Assembly (NCBI GenBank): GCA_039809495.1
Contig: JBDHVC010000011.1
Location: forward strand, 1 to 64,000
Direction: 5' to 3'
Length of the DNA stretch: 64,000 nt
From: JAFLCL01 sp039809495
GTDB taxonomy: Bacteria; Myxococcota_A; Polyangia; Polyangiales; Sandaracinaceae
Shown: positions 20,779-28,500 of the stretch, piece by piece
Numbering within the stretch: the first letter of the stretch is position 1
How the letters are laid out: every line of letters begins with the position of its first letter
The notes under the pieces: model-generated
Seen by the model: the letters and a program-made list of their open reading frames with translations, nothing else
The model's database searches: none
Told to the model about the DNA's origin: nothing
Made by a program: the position numbers and the translations under genes

Positions 20779-21488
20779 GCGCCCCGGCGAGCCGCACCCC
20801 GCCGCTCGCCGACGCCGCGCCCGCGTCTCTCGCCGGGGATGACGAGCGCGCGCTCCTCGAGCGAGCGGGCGTCCTGCTCGGGCGCTCGGTCCGCGAGGTC
20901 GCCTCCCTGCTCCACTTCCCGCTGCCGAGCGCGCCCTCGCGCCACAAGGGCGTGATCGGGCACCTCGTCGAGCGCGCGCTCGGGGCCGAGGGTGGATCCC
21001 GCCCCGGGCCCGACTTCGCCTGCGGCGTCGAGCTCAAGACGCTCCCGATCGACGAGCGCGGGCGACCCCTCGAGAGCACCTTCGTCACCGTCGTCGGGCC
21101 GAGCGAGCTCGCGCTCGCCTGGGAGCGCTCCCACGCCCGCGCGAAGCTCGCCCACGTCCTCTTCCTCCCGGTCGAGGGGCGCGGCGTGCGCCCCTTCCTC
21201 GAGCGACGCTTCGGGCACGCGTTCGCGTGGCGGCCGAGCGCCGCGCAGGCGGAGCTCCTCGCGCGCGACTACGAGCTCTTGCGCGAGCAGGTGCTCCTCT
21301 ACGGGGGCGTGAGCGCCCACGAGGGCGAGGCGCTCCAGATCCGCCCCAAGGGCCGCAACGCGCGCGACGAGGCGCGCGGCCTCGACGTCGACGGCGCGCC
21401 GAGCCTCCACGCGAAGCGCGCCTTCTACCTGCGCGCGAGCTTCACCGAGCAGATCGTCAGGAGCGCGGGCCTCTCCCGCCGTCCCTGA
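20775..21488 (+). CDS. mutH: MutH/Sau3AI-family mismatch repair endonuclease
   Basis: A 237-residue homologue of MutH, the endonuclease that nicks the unmethylated strand at hemimethylated GATC in methyl-directed mismatch repair of Gammaproteobacteria. Catalytic positions known in E. coli (E56, D70, E77, K79, K116) have clear counterparts E66, D80, E86, K88 and K124 in IGHLVERALGA, PDFACGVELKTLP and SHARAKLAHVLF; the D-E gap is one residue shorter. Downstream blocks PVEG, EALQIRPKG and FYLRASFT also match, and total length is close to E. coli MutH (229). The GTG start overlaps the upstream stop. A type II restriction enzyme of the same fold is possible, but no methyltransferase gene lies nearby. 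Confidence 0.92.
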   Translation: MSAPASRTPPLADAAPASLAGDDERALLERAGVLLGRSVREVASLLHFPLPSAPSRHKGVIGHLVERALGAEGGSRPGPDFACGVELKTLPIDERGRPLESTFVTVVGPSELALAWERSHARAKLAHVLFLPVEGRGVRPFLERRFGHAFAWRPSAAQAELLARDYELLREQVLLYGGVSAHEGEALQIRPKGRNARDEARGLDVDGAPSLHAKRAFYLRASFTEQIVRSAGLSRRP

Positions 21489-21645
21489 CAGCGCGCCGCA
21501 CTTGACGTGATCCGCCCCGCCGAGGCGCGCTGGCTCAGCGGGAGGGAGGCTCACGCCGATTCACTCGGCGTGAGGGAGGGTCTGGGACAGACCCTCCGCC
21601 AAGGAAGGAACAGCACGAATCAGGGCAACTGATTCGTGCTGTGAG
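21486..21645 (+). repeat. three-hairpin interspersed element, copy A
   Basis: Fills most of the gap between convergent mutH and the fRMsr gene, beginning at the mutH stop codon. Three strong stem-loops follow each other: 21550-21574 (10-bp stem CTCACGCCGA, 5-base loop), 21575-21597 (10-bp stem GGAGGGTCTG, 3-base loop) and 21611-21641 (12-bp stem CAGCACGAATCA, 7-base loop). The inverted copy at 33549-33755 matches along the whole length. It may act as a bidirectional terminator, a REP-like element or a structured RNA. Confidence 0.85.
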
Positions 21646-21738
21646 CCGTCAGGCCGGTCGGGGGCGTGAGCTCTCGGGCCAGGCCGAGCTCGAGAGCGTG
21701 CGCCGCGCTGCCTCGCCCGACACGGCGACGAGCGCGCG

Positions 21739-22296
21739 TCAGCCTCGGCGTGTGTCCGTGGGGGTCGAGGCGACGAGCGGATCGGCCCCGCCCGCGAGGA
21801 GCGGGGCGAGCCGCGCGACGACGCGCTCGAGCCCCTCGCGATCGACCTCGTCGAAGGCCGCGAGCGTGTTCGAGTCGACGTCGAGCACGGCGACGAGGCG
21901 CGCGCCGGCGAGGACCGGCACGACGATCTCCGAGCGGCTGCTCGCGCTGCAGGCGATGTGATCGTCGACGGCGCTCACGTCGGGGACGAGCTGCGTCGTC
22001 CGGCTCCGCGCCGCGCGCCCACAGACGCCGCTCGAGAACGGGATCCGCAAGCAGCCGTGCGTTCCCTGGTAGGGGCCGATGACGAGCCACTGATCCGCGA
22101 CGTGCCGGTAGAAGCCGGTCCAGTCGAAGGACTCGAAGCCGTGGTGGAGCTCGCACACGACGGTCGCCATCGCGGCGATCGGATCGTCCTCGCCCTCGAG
22201 CAGCCGCTCGAGGCTCTCGAGCACGCGGGCGTACGCGGCGCGCTTCTCCTCGGCGGACGCCGAGCGCGGGGTGGGCGGGTGAAGCGCGCTCTCCAT
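21739..22296 (-). CDS. free methionine-(R)-sulfoxide reductase (GAF domain)
   Basis: A 185-residue single GAF-domain enzyme that reduces free Met-R-sulfoxide with thioredoxin-type reductant, protecting the methionine pool from oxidation. The core FDWTGFYR, LVIGPYQGTHGC, RIPFSSGVCG and DDHIAC matches the fRMsr family, not cyclic-nucleotide GAF domains. The three redox cysteines are C82, C92 and C116, with spacings of 10 and 24, the same as C84/C94/C118 of E. coli fRMsr (numbering from memory). The C-terminal EIVVPVLAGARLVAVLDVDS strand set is also conserved. The neighbouring hemerythrin-like gene is divergently oriented. Confidence 0.92.
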   Translation of the reverse strand: MESALHPPTPRSASAEEKRAAYARVLESLERLLEGEDDPIAAMATVVCELHHGFESFDWTGFYRHVADQWLVIGPYQGTHGCLRIPFSSGVCGRAARSRTTQLVPDVSAVDDHIACSASSRSEIVVPVLAGARLVAVLDVDSNTLAAFDEVDREGLERVVARLAPLLAGGADPLVASTPTDTRRG

Positions 22297-22398
22297 CTGG
22301 CGAACGGTAGCAGGGGCGCGCGGCGCCGCGCCCCCTGTCGATCGCGCCTCGCTCGCCCCATGCTCGGCGTGACGCGCGCGTCACCGAGGAGCCCCAGG

Positions 22399-22917
22399 AT
22401 GAACTCGAAGAGCCTGCTCGAGGCCGAGCACCATGTGATCGATGGCGGCATCGCGACGTTTCGCGCCTCGCTCGCGGGCGAGGAGCCGAAGGTGAGCGCG
22501 ATGCGCGAGGCGAGCGCGCTCCTCCGGCGCCACATCTACGCGGAGGAGGAGCTCGTCTTTCCAAAGCTCCGCGCGGGCAACCTCGCGATGGCCGTCTTCG
22601 TGATGCTGCGCGACCACGGCGCGCTCTGGGAGGCGCTCGACGCCATCGACGCGAAGCTCGACGCGGGCTCGCGCGCGGGCCTCGACGAGGCGCTCGACGC
22701 GCTCGTCGCCCTGCTCCAGAAGCACAACGGGAAGGAGGAGATCGTCCTCTACGCGGAGCTCGAGCGGGCGCTCGACCCCGCGACGGCGGAGCGGCTCGCG
22801 AGCTTTCTCCGCGACGGCGCGCTGCCCGAGGGGTGGGTCGCGGCGAAGGCGCCGGGCGGCGCCGGCACCGACGGGATGTTCGGCGGAGGCTTCAGGCCGC
22901 CCTTCGGGCGCGGCTGA
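22399..22917 (+). CDS. hemerythrin-like HHE domain protein
   Basis: A 172-residue mostly helical protein with a hemerythrin HHE cation-binding domain: EAEHHVIDGG near the N-terminus, RRHIYAEEELVFP, MLRDHGALWEAL and LLQKHNGKEEIVLY supply the His and Glu ligands of a di-iron site. Such proteins bind O2 or NO or repair Fe-S clusters. The C-terminal Gly/Phe-rich tail (about 30 residues, GGGFRPPFGRG) is extra. The start is the ATG at 22399 preceded by GAGGAGCCCCAGG; the frame is open further upstream but antisense to the divergent fRMsr gene. Proximity to fRMsr and a Fe-S carrier suggests oxidative or nitrosative stress. Confidence 0.9.
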   Translation: MNSKSLLEAEHHVIDGGIATFRASLAGEEPKVSAMREASALLRRHIYAEEELVFPKLRAGNLAMAVFVMLRDHGALWEALDAIDAKLDAGSRAGLDEALDALVALLQKHNGKEEIVLYAELERALDPATAERLASFLRDGALPEGWVAAKAPGGAGTDGMFGGGFRPPFGRG

Positions 22918-22929
22918 TCCGGTGGTCCC

Positions 22930-23685
22930 TCAGGCCTCGCCCGAGTGGGCTCCCGCGAGCACGACGCCGCCGTCGACGAGCAGCTCGTGGCCCGTCACGA
23001 ACTCGGCGCGGGCGAGGTAGACGACCGCCTCGGCGACGTCGTCGGCGCTCCCGACGCGCCCGAGGAGCGTGCGCGCCGCGAGCGCGTCGATCGCCGCCTG
23101 ATCCATCGACTCGGGCGCGAGCACCGTGCCGGGCGCGACCGCGTTCACGCGGATCTCGGGCGCGAGCTCGATCGCGAGCGTGCGCATGAGCTGCCGCGTC
23201 GCGCCCTTGCCGACGACGTAGGGGAGGTAGTTGCGGTACGGGAGGGACGCGCTCGTGCAGGTGATGAGCACGACCGAGCCGCGGCGCGCGCGCAGGCTCT
23301 CGCGCGCCCTCGCGACGAGCGAGAACGACGCGCGGACGTTGAGCGCGAAGGCGCGATCGATCGCGGCCTCGTCGACGTCCTCGAAGCGCACGCGATCGAA
23401 GCGCGCGGCGCTCGAGACGAGCAGATCGATCCCGCCGAGGCGCTCGATCGCCGCGTCGACGACCGCGTGGCACGCCTCGGGCGAGGAGAGATCGCCGCCG
23501 ATCGCGAGCGCGTCGCGGCCGCGGGCGCGCACCTCGGCGGCCAGCGCCTCGGCGGGCTCGCGGCTCGCGTGGTAGTGGAGCGCGAGGTTCATGCCCTCAC
23601 GGGCGAGCGCGCGGGCGATGGCGGCTCCGACGCGACGTCCCGACCCGGTGACGAGGGCCGTGCGACCTTCGAGCGAACGCGACAT
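22930..23685 (-). CDS. SDR oxidoreductase, pteridine-reductase-like
   Basis: A 251-residue short-chain dehydrogenase. The NADPH-binding motif is TGSGRRVGAAIA, where the Arg-Arg pair of TGxxRR is characteristic of pteridine reductase/FolM-type SDRs. SSAARF replaces the usual NNAG, and the catalytic Ser/Tyr/Lys set sits in TCTSASLPYRNYLPYVVGKGA. The C-terminal VDGGVVLAG closes the fold. It may reduce dihydrobiopterin or dihydrofolate-like substrates, though 3-oxoacyl reductase-like activity cannot be excluded. The ATG at 23685 has a near-perfect AGGAGAAC Shine-Dalgarno 5 bases upstream, which decides this start over an upstream in-frame codon. Confidence 0.85.
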   Translation of the reverse strand: MSRSLEGRTALVTGSGRRVGAAIARALAREGMNLALHYHASREPAEALAAEVRARGRDALAIGGDLSSPEACHAVVDAAIERLGGIDLLVSSAARFDRVRFEDVDEAAIDRAFALNVRASFSLVARARESLRARRGSVVLITCTSASLPYRNYLPYVVGKGATRQLMRTLAIELAPEIRVNAVAPGTVLAPESMDQAAIDALAARTLLGRVGSADDVAEAVVYLARAEFVTGHELLVDGGVVLAGAHSGEA

Positions 23686-23833
23686 GTTCTCCTCTCCGAG
23701 GCTCGAGGCTCGCGCGACACGCGCGGCCTCCCTCACGATCCAGGCGGGTCGCGCGCTGGCGACCCACGAGGCTGCCCTCTATACTCGAACCCGTTCGCGA
23801 GCGAGGCCGTCTCGCCGCGCCCCGAGGATTGGC

Positions 23834-24241
23834 ATGACCACGACGACCGAGCCCGCCACCACGACGCAGGGCGCCACCGCGGCGCAGGGCGCCACCGAAT
23901 CGTCCACGGCTCGAACCGGGATCCACCTCACCGAGGCCGCCGCGGCGAAGGTCCGCGAGATCCGCGAGACGGAAGGGCTCGGCGATCAAGGGCTGCGCGT
24001 CCGCGTGATCGGCGGTGGCTGCTCGGGCTTCAGCTACGACCTCTTCTTCGAGGACGAGGTCTCGGACCTGGATCAGAGGTTCGAGTCGCGCGGCATCACC
24101 ATGTACGTCGACATGATGAGCTGCCAGTACCTCGAGGGCGTCGAGATCGACTACGTCGAGAGCCTCCACGGCGCGGGCTTCAAGTTCAACAACCCCACCG
24201 CCAAGAGCACCTGCGGCTGCGGCTCGAGCTTCTCCTTCTGA
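23834..24241 (+). CDS. A-type Fe-S cluster carrier (ErpA/IscA/HesB family)
   Basis: A 135-residue iron-sulfur cluster assembly factor. After a Thr/Ala-rich N-terminal extension of about 30 residues the core starts IHLTEAAAAKVREI and has the three conserved cysteines: one in GGGCSGFSYDL and two in STCGCGSSF at the C-terminus. The sequence around YVDMMSCQYLEGVEIDYVE is typical of ErpA-like members. The start ATG at 23834 is the first giving full conservation; a frame open further upstream overlaps the promoter of the divergent SDR gene. It delivers [2Fe-2S]/[4Fe-4S] clusters to apo-proteins in the cytoplasm. Confidence 0.93.
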   Translation: MTTTTEPATTTQGATAAQGATESSTARTGIHLTEAAAAKVREIRETEGLGDQGLRVRVIGGGCSGFSYDLFFEDEVSDLDQRFESRGITMYVDMMSCQYLEGVEIDYVESLHGAGFKFNNPTAKSTCGCGSSFSF

Positions 24242-24359
24242 GGCCCGAGCGCCCGTGATCCACGAGGAGCCCGCCGCGCGCGGGCTCTTCGTCGTTTCGC
24301 CGCCTCGCTCCCGCCGCCCGCCGCGCGCTCGCCCCACGAGCCGAGCGAGCCGATTTCGA

Positions 24360-24412
24360 TTGCAGCCAAATCTTCCGTAACGTAACGTTCGGTTCGTTCG
24401 ATGGAGGCGGCG
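24360..24412 (+). promoter_or_regulatory. candidate promoter region of the sigma factor gene
   Basis: A stretch less GC-rich than its surroundings with TTGCAG (24360-24365), 17 bases, then TAACGT (24383-24388) as possible -35/-10. It also contains the short palindrome AACGTAACGTT and repeated GTAAC and GTTCG words. These could be recognised by an alternative sigma factor, perhaps the product itself. Hexamer matches are partial. Confidence 0.3.
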
Positions 24413-25264
24413 ATGTCTTTTGGTCCCAACGACGTGGAGCTCACCCGATACATCGAGGAGGTTCGGCGAATCCCCTTGCTCGACCGCGATGAGGAGCACC
24501 GGCTCGCCGTCGCGGCGGCCGCGGGAGACGGCGAGGCGCGCGCGGCGCTCATCCGCGCCAACGTGCGCTTCGTCATCGCCGTGGCGCTCAAGTACCGGAG
24601 GTACGCGATCCGGCTCGGGGATCTCATCGCCGAGGGGAACCTCGGGCTCATGATCGCCGCCGAGAAATTCGATCCGCACCGGGGCACGCGCTTCGTGACC
24701 TACGCGAGCTACTGGATCCGCGCGATGATCCTCGATCTCGTCGTTCGCAGCGCGAGCCTCGTCGGCGGAGGGAGCGGCCCGCTCCGCTCGAAGCTCTACT
24801 TCCGCCTGCGGCGCGAGCGGGCCCGCTACGAGGGCATGTCCCTCGATGCCGAGACGCGCACCGCCCTGCTCGCGCGGCACTTCGAGACGACGAGCGAGAA
24901 GATCGACGAGATGCTCCAGCGCCTCGACGCGAAGGACGTCTCCCTCGATCAGGCCGCGCGCGCCGACGCGGCGACCACGCTGCTCGACTCGATCCCGAGC
25001 GACGAGCCGAGCGTGGAGGCTCGGCTCGTCGAGCGAGAGACGATGGACACCGCGCACCGCCGGCTCCACGCCGCCTTGAACGAGCTCGACGCTCGCGAGC
25101 GCTACATCGTCGAGCAGCGGTTCATGCGAGAGGAGGAGGCCTCGCTCGCGTCGATCGGCCGCACGCTCGGCGTCTCGCGCGAGCGCGCGCGCCAGCTCGA
25201 GGCGCGCGCGAAGCAGAAGCTCCGCAGCCAGCTCCAGGATCTCGCGCTCGACCTCGTGGCCTGA
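24413..25264 (+). CDS. RNA polymerase sigma factor, RpoH/SigC-like group
   Basis: A 283-residue sigma-70 family protein without the long region 1.1. Region 1.2/2 begins TRYIEEVRRIPLL; region 2 carries NVRFVIAVALKYR, DLIAEGNLGLMIAAEKFDP and RFVTYASYWIRAMI; region 4 has the helix-turn-helix IGRTLGVSRERARQLEARAKQKLR. Length and region 2 wording resemble heat-shock RpoH and myxobacterial SigC-type factors. Region 3 is short and divergent. Of two in-frame ATGs the second (24413) is chosen because GGAGG lies 5 bases before it. Its stop belongs to the TGACGGCGCG motif and is followed by a decayed repeat copy. Confidence 0.92.
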   Translation: MSFGPNDVELTRYIEEVRRIPLLDRDEEHRLAVAAAAGDGEARAALIRANVRFVIAVALKYRRYAIRLGDLIAEGNLGLMIAAEKFDPHRGTRFVTYASYWIRAMILDLVVRSASLVGGGSGPLRSKLYFRLRRERARYEGMSLDAETRTALLARHFETTSEKIDEMLQRLDAKDVSLDQAARADAATTLLDSIPSDEPSVEARLVERETMDTAHRRLHAALNELDARERYIVEQRFMREEEASLASIGRTLGVSRERARQLEARAKQKLRSQLQDLALDLVA

Positions 25265-25392
25265 CGGCGCGCCTCCTACGGCGTGCTCCGCCGAGCCGAG
25301 GCGCGCTGGCTCGTCGGGACGGAGCCCCACGCCAATCCACTCGGCGTGAGGGAGGAGCCCTGGGCGGCGCTCCGACGAATCAGGGACGGCAC
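25262..25392 (+). repeat. three-hairpin interspersed element, degenerate copy C
   Basis: Starts at the sigma-factor stop. GCCGAGGCGCGCTGGCT is identical to copy A, and the first hairpin survives in reduced form (CACGCC/GGCGTG at 25328-25348 followed by AGGGAGG). The phrase ACGAATCAGGG from the third hairpin is still present but its partner strand is lost. It lies between two genes in the same direction, unlike copies A and B. Confidence 0.6.
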
Positions 25393-25501
25393 GGATCCGC
25401 TCGACGGCCTCACGCCGTGAGCGCCGATGTCGGACGCGCGCGCGGCTCGTGGGCGCGTCCATGGTGGCGGAGAAGGGACGAGAACAGGCATCATCGCGGC
25501 G

Positions 25502-28500
25502 ATGAGCTCCGAACGGCGCGAACCGACCTTGGAGGTCCAACTCGACGACGTCGAGGAGTCGACGACGAGCGCCCCCGAGCCCGCGCTCGACGAGGCGCTC
25601 GACGCCCTGCTCGAGGAGCAGGCGGCGCTGCCACCCGCCGCGCCGACACGCGCTGGGAGCAGCGTGCGTCCGCCGGCGCCCGAGCGCCCCTCGGCGCTCC
25701 CACCGCGCCGAGGGGCGACGGCGCGAGCGAACGGGCCAGCGCTCGGCTCGGTCGCCTCCCCCCCCCCCGTCCGCCCGGCGAGCCTCCCGCCCCCGAGGCC
25801 GAGCCCGCGACGTCAGCCGGTCGACGGATCGAGCGCGGCGCGTCCGTCGCGATCGAAGGCGTCGGCGCCGAGCGCGACCGAGGCGCCGAGCGGGCGCGCT
25901 CCCGGCGAGGCGAGCCCCGCCCGCGACGAGCGCTCCGCCGCGCTCGAGGAGGCGCTCGATCGCGCGGCGCGCGCGAGCACTCCGGGCCGGCGCGCGCGCG
26001 CGTACTTCGACGCCGCCGTCCTCGCCGAGGACGACCTCTCGGACCGCGCCCGCGCGATCGATCTCCACCGCCGAGCGCTCGCCTCGACGGCGAGCTTCCT
26101 CCCGTCGATCCGAGCGCTCCGGCGGCTCTTGCTCGCGGAGCGGGCGTTCGAGGACGCGCTCCCGCTCTTCGACGCGGAGGCTCGGCTCGTCGCCGAGCCG
26201 AGCGCGCGCGCGGCGATCTGGATCGCGAAGGGAGCGCTGCTCGAGGATCGGCTCGATCGACGCGCCGAGGCGCGCGCCGCCTTCCTCCAGGCGCACGAGC
26301 TCGATCGCGGCAACGTGGTCGCGCTCAAGGAGCTGCTGCGCGCCGACTGGGAGGGATCGAGCGACCTCGAGCTCGCCCGCTGGCTCGAGGCGCTCGAGGA
26401 CGCGGTCGGGGATGATCCGCGGCTCCGCGCGGAGCTGCGGACGCGTCGAGCTCGCGCGCTCGAGCACGCGAGCCGCGCCGACGCGGCGATCGAGGCCTAC
26501 CAGATGGCGCTCGAGACGGATCCGCGCGCGGCCGGGGCGCTCGACGCGCTCAAGCGCCTGCTCGCGCGCCCCTCGACGGAGGGCCGCGCGACGGCCGCGG
26601 ACGGCTCGCTCGCGGCGCCGCCCTCGAGCACGAGCGCGCGCTCGAGGGCGACCCCCTCGTCGTCGGGCGCGCTCCCGCGGCCGAGCGCGACGCTCTCGAG
26701 CCCCGGGACGCTCGCCGCGAAGACCGCGACGACGCGGAGCACGCAGCGGCTGCGCGAGGTGCTCGAGGCCGAGCTCGCGCTCGAGGACGACGCGCGTCGT
26801 CGCACCCGGCTGCGCGAGCGGATCGCCGATCTCCTGGCGCGCGAGCTGGCGCAGCCCGAGGACGCGATCGCGCTGCTCCGGCTCGCGGAGCGCGAGGCGC
26901 CGCACGAGCTCGTCCCCGAGGTCCTGGCGCGGCTGGCCGATCTCCTCGAGACGCACGGCGAGAGGCGCGTTCTCGCCGAGGTGCTCGAGCGCGCCGTGGA
27001 GCACACGAGCGCGCCCGGCGCTCGCATCGCCCTCTTGAGCCGCCTCGCTGGCGTCTACGACGGCGCGAGCGACGAAGGGGGCGCGTCGGCGATCCGCGCG
27101 CTCGAGCGCGCGCTCGAGCTCGACCCCACCTACGTGCCGACCCTCCAGGCGCTCGGGCGGCTCTACGCGAGCCGTGAGCGCTGGGACGATCTCGCTCGAA
27201 TGCACCTCTCGGAGGCCAACGCGACCCGCGAGCCGCGGCGTCGAGCGGTCGCCTACGCCCGCATCGCGGAGCTCTATGAGCGGCGGCTCGGCTCGATCGA
27301 GGGCGCGATCACGAACCACCAGCGGGCGCTCACCGCCCTGCCGACCCACCTCCCCTCGTTCCATGCGCTCTCGCGGCTCTATCGCCGCGCGGGTCGACAT
27401 CGCGAGCTCTTGGAGCTGCACCACCGGATGCTCGAGCTCGCGCCGAGCCAGGCGCACCGCGTCGCGCTCTGGCTCGCCATCGCCGCCGTCCACGAGGACC
27501 TCCTCGACGAGCCAGAGCGCGCCATCGTCGCCTACGAGACGGTGCTCACGCTCGATCGCGACAACCGGGTGGCGATCGCGGCGCTCGAGCGGGTCGGCGA
27601 GCGCGCCGAGCGCGCGGACGTCGTCGCGCGCGCCCTCGAGCTCGAGGCCTCCCTCGAGACCGACGTCGCGCGGCGGGTCGCGCTCCTCTCGCGCGCGGGC
27701 GAGCTGCTCGCGCCCCGTGATCCGGAGGCCGCGGCGGCGCGGTTCCGCCAAGCCCTCGAGCTCGCACCGAACGACGGCCCCGCCCTCGCGAGCCTCGGCC
27801 GCCTCCACCACGACCTCGGCCACTGGGACGACCTCGTCGAGGTCCGCCGCCGCGAGCTCGAGAACGCGAGCGACCCGACGACGCGATCGCTGCTCGCGTC
27901 CTCGCTCGCCGAGCTCGCGGACGAGAAGCTCGGCCGCGCCGACGAGGCGCTCGCGTGGGCTCGGCGCGCCTTCGAGCTCGACCCGACGAACGACACCGTC
28001 GCGCGCGCGCTCGAGCGCAGGCTCCGAGCGCGAGGCGCGCTCGCGGACGTTCGACGGCTCTACGACGCGGAGCTCGACGCGATCGGCCGCGCCCAGGCGA
28101 GCGGGACGCGGGAGGGAGCGAGCGAGCCCGCGCGTGAGGCGCGCATCGCGCTCTCGCTCGGTCGGCTCATCGAGGAGCTGCGCGGGAGCCCGAAGGACGC
28201 GCTCGACGCGTACGAGCGCGCCGCCGCGAGCGACCAGCTCCGCCCCGACGCGCTCGACGCGCGGATCCGCCTGCTCTCGGAGCTCGGGAGCGACGAGGCG
28301 CTCGCGGAGCTCTTCGAGCGCGAGGCGGCGCGCCGCAGCGGTCCGCAGGCCGTGGCGGCGCTCGTCGAGGCGTCGCGGATCGCGAGCGAGCGCCTGGGTG
28401 ATCGGGACCGGGCCGCGCGCCTGCTCGAGCAGGCAATCGACACCGATCCGACCGCGCTCTCGCCTTGGCTCGGCCTCGAGGATCTCCACCGCGCCGCGCC

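Noticed and set aside
20775..21488. Reading the MutH-like gene as a type II restriction enzyme
   Set aside because: Length and motif order match MutH along the whole chain and no DNA methyltransferase gene is adjacent. Kept only as an alternative in the gene entry.
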